Source: Symbiodinium kawagutii (Eukaryota; Sar; Dinophyceae; Suessiales; Symbiodiniaceae). Taken from it: a stretch of DNA of 64,000 nt. This document shows positions 10,201 through 20,345 of this stretch, piece by piece. A program made the translations under genes and the position numbers. The notes beneath the pieces are model-generated. The model was not told the origin of the DNA, did not search any database, and worked only from the letters and a program-made list of their open reading frames with translations. The stretch is taken from assembly GCA_009767595.1 (NCBI GenBank), contig VSDK01018351.1:130278-194277 (forward strand), read 5' to 3'. Position 1 is the stretch's first letter. The number at the start of each line of letters is the position of its first letter.

Positions 10201-11483
10201 AAAGGTTGATTCTCATCATGTTGAACATTTTCAATCAATGTTCTGCTTCAAATGTTCAATATTGTTCAATGAATGCAATCGTTCATGTCATATTTGGCTG
10301 TGGGTCAAAACCCTGTACCCCTGGTTCCCATCATTAACCATTGTTTTCCTTATTGTTGTTGGTTAGTATTGATGGTTAATATTGATGGTTAATATTGACC
10401 CATAGCCATTTCTGCTTCTCATTTTGGGTTCCAAACTTCTGCGTTGCTCGCCTCGACGTTGTCCTCCGACTGCTTGGAGCCACGACAAAAGCTGACAGCA
10501 GAGGCAGCTGCTCCGGACCAGTCGCCCAAGAAGGCGTTCGCCGTGGTGTACGCCGACCTCAGACATCCTCAGACCCTCACTGACCCTCACTGACTCTGCA
10601 CGGATCTCCCTGGGAGAGTTGTTGACGTTTGGCCAAGCTGACAAGGAAATGTTGAGATCTATCGTTCGAATTCGAACCAAACAGATACGATCAGTATATA
10701 CAGGTGCTGCTTTTGTGATAAAGATCATTTCTTTGAGATATGGTTGTGATCAAGTGAATGGTGGAGCGACTTTCCTGATTGCCTTTGTGTAAAGGTGCAG
10801 CACCAACAAAAACAAGATTTCTTCCTTGCCATCTTGATCTTTCACCATTCATGGTTCATGTATATTCATGTCACATCCGTTCATTCGCAAGAACATCGCT
10901 ACTCGTCAATTCAATCTGTTCTCAAGATGTGTCCTCCCTGCGAAACCAGCAAGTCGCGAACACCGTGCCAAGCAGCCAGTATGTGGAGTACGCAGCGGAC
11001 AGCCGAAAGACAATCACGAAGGATACGAATCCACTGAAACCTGCATGAAACAAGTCATCTACAGTCATCCGTTACCCCTACAAGCGCCTGTAGTTAGTCC
11101 CAAAATGTGGCAAGCAGCAAAGCTTCTGGAGTTATCTTGATTAATCAACCATAATGCAGTCATCAAGAATGAAACTCAAATACTTGGTGATCTATGCATC
11201 CAAAGATCATTTCCTTCATAATGCTTCATATCATGCTTCGTATCATGCTTCATAACATGCTTCATCACTATCCTGGATTCTGTCTGGCAGCCACTCCATG
11301 GCGCTCCATCCACCAGGAAGTAAAAGCCCGTGACGAAGTCCTGAGAGCAACAAACAGCAGCGGTGTCACACAGCGAAACAGCAACTGATCCCCCGTCCTG
11401 CTTCCCTTCGCCAAAGACAGCTTCGATGTGCAGAATCTTCAGGACCAGCGCCAAGACAGAGATGGGAAAGACAATGAAGAAAC
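7161..11483 (-). CDS. Bestrophin-family anion channel gene, multi-exon
   Basis: Bestrophins are pentameric membrane channels for chloride and bicarbonate; algal members can supply bicarbonate to the chloroplast, but the location of this one cannot be read here. Coding blocks on the minus strand, 5' to 3': 11398-11483, 11307-11340, 10452-10567, 9714-9794, 9198-9289, 8861-8915, 8477-8594, 7945-7995, 7754-7815, 7512-7602, 7161-7292. Their translations fall in family order: a hydrophobic N-terminal helix, VFLHKIIRLFSML, KVDLCYHWIQQ, FGVPPPMVSRTLAEL, FNFPYAQ (the FPFPYAQ signature), ILMPFMMVRW, FIFTFVQLFFIWTLE and ILENPFDTSDPN (the ENPFG-type acidic motif). Phases match at every junction except 8477/7995, where a small exon may be missing. 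Donors in the model are GC five times, GT twice and GA twice. The first methionine is not located, and the C terminus is either the TGA at 7161-7163 or lies further downstream. Family assignment is confident; exact exon ends are inferred. Confidence 0.85.
7512..7602 (-). CDS. Bestrophin exon: FTFVQLFFIWTLE helix
   Basis: 30 codons ending in a classic bestrophin helix, IFTFVQLFFIWTLE. GC donor (GAG|GCACTG) in phase 0. Confidence 0.85.
7754..7815 (-). CDS. Bestrophin exon: MPFMMVRW helix
   Basis: Continues the transmembrane helix (ILMPFMMVRW). GT donor (AAG|GTGCCA) in phase 2, consistent with the next exon starting with one base. The tail after VRW is longer and more polar than usual. Confidence 0.75.
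7945..7995 (-). CDS. Bestrophin exon: FNFPYAQ signature
   Basis: 17 codons starting FNFPYAQTCKWLLIL, the hallmark pore-region motif of the family. It ends in phase 0 at a GC donor (TCC|GCACCT), matching the next exon. Confidence 0.85.
8477..8594 (-). CDS. Bestrophin exon: VPPPMVSR motif
   Basis: Reads VIVDGQNDGIFGVPPPMVSR and then AELSCGMGKFGDAKKI, closely matching the family's VPPPIxSRxFQELxxGMV block. The acceptor after CCCAGAG is the minimal choice; an earlier start (up to about 8610) is possible. The 3' junction is not phase-resolved. Confidence 0.85.
8719..8805. repeat. Degenerate palindrome cluster in a bestrophin intron
   Basis: Repeated GATCATGAC / CATGATCGTGGCACG units alternate with their inverse complements over about 85 bp, so the segment can fold into several hairpins. 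Confidence 0.6.
8861..8915 (-). CDS. Bestrophin exon: KVDLCYHWIQQ
   Basis: 18 full codons ending in the conserved WIQQ helix. GC donor (CAG|GCGCCG). The intron downstream carries a palindrome cluster at 8719-8805. Confidence 0.8.
8945..9026. repeat. 10-bp tandem repeat (CAACCATCCC)n
   Basis: At least six near-perfect 10-bp units, preceded by imperfect ones. It lies in the intron before the WIQQ bestrophin exon. Confidence 0.85.
9198..9289 (-). CDS. Bestrophin exon: GIDEASLAMLD block
   Basis: Starts VWGLL after a GTGACAG acceptor and includes GGIDEASLAMLDG, resembling the GLDxxSL segment of protist bestrophins. It ends at a GT donor (GTGAGA) in phase 2, matching the next exon. Confidence 0.7.
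9714..9794 (-). CDS. Bestrophin exon: IIRLFSMLSACALQ helix
   Basis: 27 codons in phase 0 at both ends. The IRLFSMLSACALQ segment matches the family's conserved RLxSLLHAxAL helix. GC donor (AGG|GCAAAC). Confidence 0.75.
10452..10567 (-). CDS. Bestrophin exon: SAYTTANAFLGDW block
   Basis: Reads SAYTTANAFLGDW, then an alanine-rich segment with SFCRGSK. It ends at a GC donor (GAG|GCGAGC) in phase 0, which fits the next exon. The opposite strand is also open here but lacks partners. Confidence 0.65.
11215..11272. repeat. 11-bp degenerate tandem repeat (CATGCTTCATAT)
   Basis: Four to five units of ATCATGCTTCRT spaced about 11 bp apart. Confidence 0.6.
11307..11340 (-). CDS. Bestrophin exon: FVTGFYFL segment
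   Basis: Follows a strong pyrimidine-rich acceptor (TTTGTTGCTCTCAG). It reads DFVTGFYFLVD, matching the family's LGF-type second hydrophobic segment. A GA donor in phase 1 fits the next exon; GT at 11312-11313 is the alternative. Confidence 0.55.
11398..11483 (-). CDS. Bestrophin exon: N-terminal transmembrane helix
   Basis: Opens after an AG acceptor and reads a strongly hydrophobic segment (FIVFPISVLALVLKIL) followed by a short polar stretch. It ends at a GA donor (CAG|GACGGG), or it may read straight through the next 57 nt, which are open in the same frame. Confidence 0.6.
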
Positions 11484-12834
11484 CTCAGCTCATGCTCCAT
11501 GAACTTGCCCACATGCGCCTTGACATGTCTAGACTGGTTGTCCCTTTTATGATTTTGGAGTTGATGGGAGATGCTGTATGCTGTATATATGCATATGACG
11601 ACAAGGCATGCTTGATTGTTTCGCTTATAATCTGCTCGCCACACCATGAACCTGAAAGTTAAATACACAGTGTTGCAGGCAAGAGGGGACAAGAAGCACA
11701 GAGCTAGAGATCTCCAGCGCTTTCTAAACAGGAACACTCGAACATGGAGAAGAATGGGATGCACAGAAACATAAACTACAAGTTGAAGATCAACTTTCAA
11801 AGAAGAGATCAAGTGGAAAAATGACGAAAGGAATGGGCCAAAGCCGATCCGCAAGAGCTTGCTGCCGGTTGAACAGAGTAACATGGATCCCATCTCTTCG
11901 CGCATCTCCCATGCTAAGCCAAAGGCCATGACATGCCATGACTATGATCTCAATGAATTGTTGGACTGGGCTTCCCAACACTGCGGAAAAACGCTGCCCG
12001 TCAGCTGGAATGCCAGAAACCAGCTTGGCTGCCTTGAAAATGTGACAAATCCGTGAATCCGTGAATTTGCTGACTAATTTATACACGTTTCTCAAGATTT
12101 ACTCACAAAAAGAACACGAAAAAAAGACTAGGCTGCAATTGCTCTGCCTTCACGCTCACTATCACTGAGCCTGGATTCAGAAACGACCCTACGCACTTGT
12201 TCGAGCTGGGCTGGCCGCGTGCATGTCTGTAGATATCACACGGTATCCCGTCAAGCCACCCTTTCTTTGCGCCGTAGTCGATCATGCTGGCAGCTGCCAG
12301 CTAAAGTGCAAGGCAAGAATTGCTTGAAGATTCTGGGATGAGGGCACTGGAGTGTCGCTGGCTCTGTTCATTTGTGCCTGTTTGACCGTGACATACGATG
12401 GCTGATGTTGAGACAACTACTGTGCAGCAATAAGCTAGTTCCATGGCAAAGGTTGTCAAAGCCAGTGTACTACCTACTGTGGGAGTCTGGGAGTACTGTG
12501 GATCATATGTGCAAGACTTTTGGTATCGCAGTATGGGGTGTATAAACGGATGCTGGGAAGTTGTTTAAAGATGATAACGGCGGGAGCATCTCATGGCTTT
12601 GAGCCAGATTTGAAGACCAAATCTCGATGTTTCGCAGGCAGCAATATAAATGGCTCCACCATGCTCCACCTATCTTCAAATCATCAGCCTCTTGACGCTT
12701 CTCCCATCTTCACTGGATGCATGTGCAGCCACACAATGTCACATGGTAACATGTGCATGTCCAAATGAAACTGGCACTCCAAAGGAATGACAAGCATGAT
12801 CATTCGCAGTGAGAAACCATCGAATTGGATGGAA

Positions 12835-13088
12835 TTTGGGAAGTTGGAGTTTCGACACTCTTCGCATCTCTTTGCCATGCGGACCCCACGCAAACACGTG
12901 TCGCCTGTGTCTTCTCAGTGGCATCTGGCCACTCGTCGCCTGGGCTGAATGTCCCAACATCGGAGAAAGGAGTGATTTGTCTAAGGAAATCATCCCTCTA
13001 CGAAGGCTGCAGCTCCCGGATCTCTGTTGTGCCTGCGACCTCCTTGGTGTCAGGACGCTCAGGCAGCTCCTTCTCCTTGGCAGCAGCA
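12835..13088 (-). CDS. Coding island, acidic unknown protein
   Basis: The minus-strand frame after a TTGCTCACAG acceptor reads KEKELPERPDTKEVAGTTEI with GC-rich third positions, meets a TAG at 12998-13000, then continues in the same frame (GDEWPDATEKTQATRVCVG). A GT-AG intron 12945-13001 (57 nt) would remove the stop and keep the phase; otherwise this is a disrupted copy. It lies upstream of the bestrophin gene on the same strand, so it could be an N-terminal extension. No family recognised. Confidence 0.45.
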
Positions 13089-13099
13089 CTGTGAGCAAC

Positions 13100-14170
13100 A
13101 CCTGGTTCTTGGCATCACCTGGACTTCCTGCTTAGTTTCAAGTTGTTTGGATGACAGCAATTCTCACACCAAATTGGTTCAAGACTCCGAAGTATGGTAC
13201 TCGCTGAGGGTAGCTAAAAACATGTTTAAACTGATATTGGATTGATTCCGAAATTTGGTTTTGAATCGGCATGTTGACTTAAACATTGATTTGCGCATTG
13301 ATTCTTGTGAGTAACAATTCTGTGAATGCCAGGGTACCTGTGAATCAAATTGGTCTGAAATTGACTTCTCTCAGGAGTTGTTTAAAATTGTTCGCTTTGT
13401 TTTGTACTATAATTTGGTCTTGGTTTGTAAATGTTTGTATTTGGGGGTTTGATTTGCCTTGTTTGAAGGTTTTTATGGTGCCTGGACATCAGATTGTCTT
13501 GATGGGCCAAAATTGAAAATGTCAAGTTGGAACAATGGTGATTGACATTTACTCAGAATTTGATGAGCCTCCTACTGGTCAAAATCTAATTGCTATTGAG
13601 AATTTTTGAGAAAACAGAATGTGTCCATTCTCCCAAGGCGACTCCAAAAACGCTGCTAGAAGCTGCTACCAATCACAGAAAGTTTTGAGTTCCACTTCTG
13701 CATGCAACTTCTGGAGCAAAGCTGCGGGAGAGTGCGAGGCACTCTTTGGGCTCTCAGATGCAGCTTCTCCTACATCCAAGTGGATCTAGGTGACACAGCG
13801 GTGACACAGGATGGAAGTTTCAAGATCAACATTTCAAAGGTTTACCTCCATTAGTCTCACCACAGTCTTGTTGCACAATAGCTGAGGTGACTTTGCGGCA
13901 AGGATAGCTGTAATATTGATATGTGCATTTGATATATAATGTGTCTGACAATTTCATCCAGCTTCGTGTTCCATTCTGTTCACACAAAGCTATTGTATCT
14001 CTTCGCTCTATGTAGGATGGTCGCCGACAGGAACCAATGCCATCACAAGTTGCTACAACCAGTACGTCTGGTCCTGGTGCAAATCGACTCACTCACCCAC
14101 TCAATTCGGGTTCTCTGACTACTGATACTGGAAAATACTGGAAACATGGAGACATATGGAGACACATCTG
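13100..14170. other. No gene seen
   Basis: AT-rich sequence with no frame that combines coding composition and splice sites. Confidence 0.4.
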
Positions 14171-14179
14171 CACAACAAA

Positions 14180-14310
14180 AGCTGGGCACGAGCAGCGCCC
14201 TTTGGCTTCACGATCAGCCCATCTCGATCCTCCCATCCCGCCAAACAAAGAGTTTCCAACCCCAACGATCCTGGAGCTTCATCTGCGGCTCCGGCGCTCA
14301 TCCTGACACT
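14180..14310. other. Coding-like island, strand unresolved
   Basis: The minus strand reads MSAGAADEAPGSLGLETL after a GTGTCAG acceptor. The plus strand is also open (SNPNDPGASSAAPALIL). Both have plausible composition. Confidence 0.35.
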
Positions 14311-14363
14311 ATGAACACATATGCACAGAACTTCAAAGAGCAACAACGTTGACTTCAACATCC

Positions 14364-14445
14364 ATGGCTTCCAATCTTGGCTTTGGATTGCTCAGCATTG
14401 TGATCCCCCTCTTGGCAACTGGAAACCTGACGACCACATCTGCAG
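14364..14445 (+). CDS. Exon with ATG and hydrophobic leader
   Basis: Starts MASNLGFGLLSIVIPLLATG, which looks like a signal peptide or transmembrane segment, and ends at a GT donor (GCAG|GTGGGA) in phase 1. This fits the exon at 14895, so a secreted or membrane protein could begin here. Confidence 0.45.
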
Positions 14446-14894
14446 GTGGGAACAAATCACAGTGCGGTCAAGACTTCTGAATGCGTGACTAGTCAGCAAA
14501 GTCCTGCCTTGGGATTGGCGGCCAAAGCAAGCCATCAGCTCATTTAGGATTGTGCAACATGAGAGATAAGGGTGGGGAGTCCGCCCAATCTGCCTCGGCA
14601 ACTTACTATGATCGATGGGAAACTCTGTGGGGACCAAGCCCCCCGCGACAAAACATCAGCTTTTGATCTATAGCTGCAAACAAATCAAAACAAATCAGCT
14701 GTTGCACCCTGCAACAAAAAATGAATGTATGGATATAAATGAATGTAAGTATATATGCATAATTATGCATATAAGTATACATAATCATATATGTAGCCCT
14801 TTGTTGGTTTTATTTGGCTGCGAGTTTTTTGACAATCATGGTCATTCTGAGCTTCGAACAAAACTAAATCAGCCTTTTTTTGTCCGCTGCTGAG

Positions 14895-14937
14895 GTTGTC
14901 AATCGCAAGATGCTCTGTCGTTCTGCGAGGAGTATCC
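14895..14937 (+). CDS. Short cysteine-containing exon
   Basis: Very strong pyrimidine-rich acceptor (CCTTTTTTTGTCCGCTGCTGAG). Reads CQSQDALSFCEEY in phase with the exon at 14364-14445, with a GT donor (TCC|GTGCTA). Confidence 0.45.
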
Positions 14938-15219
14938 GTGCTAAGCCCAAAGAGCAGCATGCTGGATCACGCGCGGAGTGATTCTGCCGACTCTGCTGAG
15001 TGGAGAGGACCAGGCACACGAGGCGCACACACACACAGTTGACCCTACAATTCCTACCCTAGGGACCATGAAGAACTGATGCTTGGCTGATAAACAAGAC
15101 TTTTGGAACCACTTTAGATGGCCCGAATATACTTTTTTTAGAGATTTTCAATGATCAAGGGCGAGCAAGCGAGAGTGCCCTCAGTCTTGCTCGATGTCGC
15201 ACTGGCCAGTCATATGTAG

Positions 15220-15302
15220 GGACTCTACCCGTGAAGGTGTTTATTTGCAACCTGCTCCAAGTGGCCATGTCATTGTCTCCAAATTTCGGGTTCCCTTTCT
15301 GA
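15220..15302 (+). CDS. Possible exon with transmembrane-like segment
   Basis: After a CATATGTAG acceptor one frame reads LPVKVFICNLLQVAMSLS, resembling the (V/I)KIxxxxLQ transmembrane segment of large cysteine-rich protist surface proteins (inference). The phase-compatible frame from the preceding exon is different (DSTREGVYLQPAPSGH), so the frame is unresolved. Confidence 0.35.
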
Positions 15303-15664
15303 GCTGGAAACAACCAGGCATGAAACAAACTGAGCAGCACAACTCAAGCTCTATCCAAGAATCTACTTTGTATTTGGCCTTGGCTTAAGCGTGTGACCCT
15401 CCCAAATTGCAGGCGTCTTTTCGGGTTGAAGTGCAAATTATTAGATTCCTGGGTTATCAGAGCCCTGCACCTTGATACATGAACAGTTCCAACAACCATC
15501 CAACATGGCAAGAGAAAGTGCAAAAACATATCTCCAACTTCTGTCCATACAACATGGTATTTCCAAAGTGGAAATCCTGTCCCTCAAAACAATTATATAA
15601 GAAAGACACATGCTTTCCCAATTTTTCCTCCAGAAAAGATGCGTTTTGGGTGGTTGGGTGGTTG

Positions 15665-15752
15665 GGTGGTTGATCCGGGGGCGGTCTCGCACCCGTACGG
15701 CTCGATGGAAGAAGCTCTGTGGACTCTGATCCCCTGCCGCGGAGAGAATTGA
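15665..15752 (+). CDS. Possible short exon
   Basis: Plus frame VSHPYGSMEEALWTLIPCRG has GC-rich third positions and stops at TGA. A second plus frame is open across the same bases. Product unknown. Confidence 0.3.
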
Positions 15753-15759
15753 AGAGAAT

Positions 15760-17250
15760 TTCTATGACTTTCTATGGGGGTTTGAGGGGAAGAACTTCCA
15801 ATTTTAGGAGACCATATGAATTTGTGATCGTAGTGGTTGATGAGGGGATAACAGTGCTCAAGAATGGTCAACATGCTAATGCTCCTTCGTCTCTGTGGTT
15901 CAAAAACGTTGCAACTGAAGCAGCAATGGAGGTGCAATAATCAAGAAACCTTTGTCTGGCCTCCATTGAACTTCCACAACTGCTGCATTTTTCAACTGCA
16001 ACAACTCATCTAATTACATCCCTTCAATATCCTCCGGTCCCTTCCCATCTAAATCATTCATCGAAAATGCCAACAGCTGTGCCAACTGAGCAGCTACACC
16101 AGCTACGCCACCAGCTACGCATAGCTATGCCCTGCCTGTGGAACCAGCTTCGCCTTGTTGAAAGAGGCCCATGGTCAGCTGTGACCTCACGGCCCGCGTG
16201 ACTTTGCTGCTTGCGACACCAGCGAGGCAGCGAGCAGCGCTTGTTATACTTGGGCCCTGACAGTGCAGACAGGGCGTCCTGCAAGTTGAGATAAGTTGAG
16301 TGGATGAGTGGATATGATACCCTTCAGCAACCATGGTCTGAGTTGGCTGCAACAACCTCGGTTCGTGAAATATAGAGTTGCCAATCTCAATTTAAAAGTG
16401 GAAGCTTGATGCAGCTTGCATGAAAGAGTAATGGCAGGAATGAGTGGCTTGCATAGCCTAGATGACCCTTGATGACCCTGCCGAGTATCACACATTCCTC
16501 CGATGAGCATCCACGCCATGAATTGGACAGATCATGACTGTGAATGACTGTGACTATCCACGTGGAGAGGCTTGACTTTCAAGAACTAAGAGTGAGAAAA
16601 CATCATCCCCTTCAAAGGCACAACAAACATGAAGCCTGGAACATGAAACGTTGTCACACCAGAGATGCGTATACTGCAAACAGTGAAGCACTGGAACCTA
16701 CACAGGATCCACAATATCTAATCTCACATAATCTCACTATCGTCGTTGATGATTGACGTATAACTTTTGCTTCATCCACGAACAGTGTTCGAAATGGTCA
16801 ACGAGTCAACAATCCTCACATCGAAACTTGATTCGTTGACGACGTCTGGCCCTGTCCTTCAACTCTGACCATCCAGGCGCATCTTCGTCTGTACCTTCCA
16901 CCAGACCATCTGGTGATCCACGATCTAAGGAATCAACAACCACAACAGCCAGAACCATTTTGTCAAACCTTGAAGCATGATGTTGAAGCCAGTTTGGTGG
17001 TGACTCTACATGGCACTAAGAACCCGTTTGACTAGTCACAAACCTCGAGGAAATATCCTTACAGTATAACTGTCAGCAGATTGAGCGTCCAACACCATGG
17101 ATGGTGATAAGTGCGGCTGCCCACCCAATAGATCCACTAATATCCACTACAGTAGTATATCCCAAACAACGAAAAGATCCACAACAGCATCACCGTGGTT
17201 CTGGAATGCTACTGCAGTAGCTTCGGGCTTTTACGTTCTTTCCCTTAGGG
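15760..17250. other. Mostly non-coding; one island at 16140-16265
   Basis: Around 16140-16265 both strands are open. The minus strand has the better acceptor (GTCTGCACTGTCAG) and reads PKYNKRCSLPRWCRK. The rest shows no gene. Confidence 0.3.
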
Positions 17251-17333
17251 CTTTCCATGGCAAGTCCCTAACCAACGATTTCAAGCGGCTCCACCATGGC
17301 AACTCCCAAGCTCGGAGCAGCATCCAGCGTCAC

Positions 17334-17405
17334 CTCGCCAAGGCCAGGTGCTGCTGTCGGCCACTTGTTTCCATGACCTGACGAACCATCGCTGCCGTGG
17401 AGATG
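17334..17405 (-). CDS. Possible short exon
   Basis: Minus frame MVRQVMETSGRQQHLALAR runs to a GT donor (GCGAG|GTGACG). An alternative minus frame is also open. Unknown product. Confidence 0.3.
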
Positions 17406-18175
17406 GGGATGACATGGGGAAGGCTGTGCTTAAGGATGGTTGATGATGTTTGATAGTGATGGTTGGTGATGATGCGTGATGGTGAGTGATGGCTGGTGAT
17501 TCCAAATAGTGGTTGATGACGGTTAATAGTATTGAGGGATGGTTAATAAGTAATGATTGATATTGATCACTAATGGTTAGCGAACACAGTGGCTCATGAG
17601 GATTGATCGCGTTTAATACTGGTTGATAATAGAAGTTCGAAACGACAGGTTTCAACATGGCTGATCATGGTAGTTGATAGCAATCCTGACTCGCAAAGAT
17701 TAAGATTCTTGACAAATGTCGAACATCTCCAATCAATGTTTTACCATGGCAAATGACAGACCTGGAGTCAGTTGATGTAGCCAACAACATTGATAGGACA
17801 GATTTAGCGCATAGACATTGTTGCTGAATGATACAATGATATACAAGAAAGGTACAAAGGTGTTCAAAGATGTGCACGGATGCGGATGCATCAAAATGCA
17901 CAAAGATATGCAAAGATGTACAAAGGTGTGCAAAGATGTACCAAGAATAGTAATCTGGTTGAAATCAAAAGCGACAAAGCCCTTTGCAACGAGATGGGCA
18001 ATTGGGGATATGACTTGCTGTAAGATTGACGGAACCAACCGACTTGGGATAACTGATCATCAGAACAGGAAACGATTGAACCACCCGACAGGACCCTTCT
18101 CATTTACAGGCGAAGATCCCATCACTTAGAACAATATAAGTATATATATATATATATATACACATAATGCGTTAT
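17405..18175. other. Degenerate simple-sequence DNA, no gene seen
   Basis: TGGTTGATGATGGTTAAT-type words at 17405-17620 and imperfect GTGCAAAGATGTACAAAG repeats at 17850-17945. Confidence 0.45.
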
Positions 18176-18179
18176 GTAC

Positions 18180-19422
18180 TTAGGTGCCCCGGCACACGGC
18201 ACGCGGCACGCAGCGCGCTGGGACACGTGTCGGCACGCAGTTTTGGCTGCACTCACTTTGCAGTTGAATCTATCTATCTGGGCGCCCTACGTGCATTAGC
18301 AACGTCCGGGGAAATGCATTTGGTTTTTTTTTGCCACTAAATATGTAGAATGGGCTTGTGCGCATACAAACTCCAATGCATTTCTTGAAAGCCCCGATGC
18401 GTTTTTGACAACCAGAAAAATGCATCCGGAGTTTTTCCACCAAGAAATTAGAAAGAACCAAAACAATAGACAAATTTTGTTGCACAAAGATTCTGCGGGA
18501 TGAAAACCTCCTGAAAACGTTTAGGTTGATGTAAAATTGGTCAATTGACTTGCACAAACAAGTATCGACATTCCTGGCTCCCAGTTCAGCATGATCAGTC
18601 GACGACCCAGCAGAAGGCAAAGGGCAGCCCGGATGCGATTTTGACGAACAGAAAAATGCATCCGGAGCTTTTCCACCAAGAAATTGGAAAGAGCTAAAAC
18701 AATAGACAAGCTTTTTTGCACAAGGATTTTGTGAAATGAAAACCCCCTGAAAACGTTTAGGTTGATGTAAAATTGGTCAATTGACTTGCGCAAACAAGTA
18801 TCGACATTCCTGGCTCCCAGTTCAGCATGATCAGTCGACGACCCAGCAGAAGGCAAAAGGCAGCCCGGATGCGTTTTTGACGAACAGAAAAATGCATCCG
18901 GAGCTTTTCCACCAAGAAATTGGAAAGAGCTAAAACAATAGACAAACATTTTTGCACAAGGATTTTGTGAAATGAAAACCTCCTGAGAACGTTTAGGTTG
19001 ATGTAAGATTGGCCAATTGACTTGCACAAACAAGTATGGACATTCCTGGCTCCCAGTTCGGCATGATCAGTCTAGGTCCCAGCAGAAGGTAAAGGAGAGC
19101 CCAGTGCGTTTTTGACGAGCAGAAAAATGCATCCGGAGCTTTTCCACCAAGAAATTGGAAAGAGCGAAAACCATAGACAAAATCGCGCAAATTTGCTCGT
19201 CAATGAAAGGCTCACTTGACAATACCCATCGACAATGCATGTTGTTGTCTTGAAATATCTTGATGCTTTTTGTTTCTCTCGAAAAATGCATCTGGTTCTC
19301 TTTCAAGGCAATATATGGCTCATTGGATCATGACCATGAACAATGCATCTAGTACCTGTGTGCCAAACGCGTGTCGGGCACGCATGTTCCTATGTTCGGC
19401 ACGCATGCGCCGAGACACCTTA
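18180..19422. mobile_element. Putative non-autonomous DNA transposon with internal 237-bp repeats
   Basis: An imperfect terminal inverted repeat (GGTGCCCCGGC at 18183-18193 against GGTGTCTCGGC read inward from 19419) is flanked on both sides by TTA (18180-18182 and 19420-19422), a possible target duplication. Both ends are rich in GGCACGC words. The interior is mainly a 237-bp tandem repeat. A 3-bp TWA target duplication is the habit of PIF/Harbinger elements, so that superfamily is a reasonable guess. No transposase is visible; the minus-strand frames inside only translate the repeat. Confidence 0.5.
18367..19195. repeat. 237-bp tandem repeat, about 3.5 copies
   Basis: ACCCAGCAGAAGG recurs at 18604, 18841 and (as TCCCAGCAGAAGG) 19077. 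Each unit carries AAAAATGCATCCGGAGCTTT then TCCACCAAGAAATT. The period is a multiple of three, which explains the long minus-strand frame at 18521-19033. Confidence 0.9.
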
Positions 19423-19424
19423 GG

Positions 19425-19975
19425 TTGTGTATGATGAAAAATCATTGACCTGCAAAGTGAATAGTTGTGAGGCGTTCATGGTGATGAAATGAGATAAATT
19501 ATCATCTTTTTGATGAGGGCAGTGTATTGTGCGCCATTCGCCGCTCTTGGCGCCACACATAACTCCCGGGCCTCAGCCAGCTGGGTCTAAGAAGCATATG
19601 GAAGTCACCACAAAACACACACACACAAACATTTGGCATTAACATGCGCATGAACATGTATACACTATCTAGCAATCTGATGCAATCTGATGCAAAAGGC
19701 CATGCCTATTTTCTTCTAAAGTATTGTTGGCATGACTTCTTTCAAGATCTGTAACTTTGAAGATACGGTATGGGCATGTATGAGCATGGATGCGAGGACA
19801 AACGCAGTCTTGGGAATGACTCAGATTGCTCTGTTGACATCTCTTTTGGGGCTCGAGCACATGCAAAGTGGCAGCAATTCAGACAAGGATGTCAGCGCCG
19901 TCAGCACCTAGTGCAAACAAATCCTGTGAACTAGCGGAACATGTCAATTTGTGGTGGGTTACAATGGGCTACAAT
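19425..19975. other. No gene seen
   Basis: Unique sequence without a supported exon. Confidence 0.4.
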
Positions 19976-19976
19976 G

Positions 19977-20045
19977 TTCTCAATGATGTGTCAATGATGT
20001 GTCGATGATGTGTCGATGATGTGTCGATGATGTGTCGATGATGTC
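19977..20045. repeat. 11-bp tandem repeat (GATGTGTCGAT)n
   Basis: Six consecutive 11-bp units ending at the AG acceptor of the exon at 20048. Confidence 0.9.
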
Positions 20046-20047
20046 AG

Positions 20048-20188
20048 GAGCTCCAAGATCCTACAGATCCTATGTCCAACAAAGGCACCGCCCATGGCAT
20101 GCACCTGCTGCAACCCATCGCCCTCGAAACTCGGCAGCTGGAAACGCAAGTGGCACAAGGCCTCGGTGACCCCAAGGCCTTGATGCTA
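20048..20188 (+). CDS. Exon of unknown protein
   Basis: 47 codons bounded by a GATGTCAG acceptor and a CTA|GTGAGC donor. Includes HLLQPIALETRQLETQVAQG, with GC-rich third positions. The minus strand is also open but has no splice sites. Confidence 0.45.
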
Positions 20189-20210
20189 GTGAGCCACCAT
20201 CCACGATACA

Positions 20211-20345
20211 ATGTATACATATATATGTATATATACATATTTACACTATATATATATAAATACATATATAAATATAAATATAAATATATATATATATTAT
20301 ATATGTGTATATATATATAAATATATATATATGATATATTTATCT
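20211..20345. repeat. (TA)-rich low-complexity tract
   Basis: Alternating TATATA/AATATA sequence. Confidence 0.9.

Noticed and set aside
10490-10580. Plus-strand frame reading APDQSPKKAFAVVYADL
   Set aside because: Looks coding, but is the shadow of a bestrophin exon on the minus strand.
15648-15672. Telomere-like GGTTGGGT repeat
   Set aside because: Only three short units, unit is not TTTAGGG, and it lies inside unique DNA.
18521-19033. 170-codon minus frame as a gene
   Set aside because: Frame is preserved only because the 237-bp repeat is a multiple of three; no splice or start signals.
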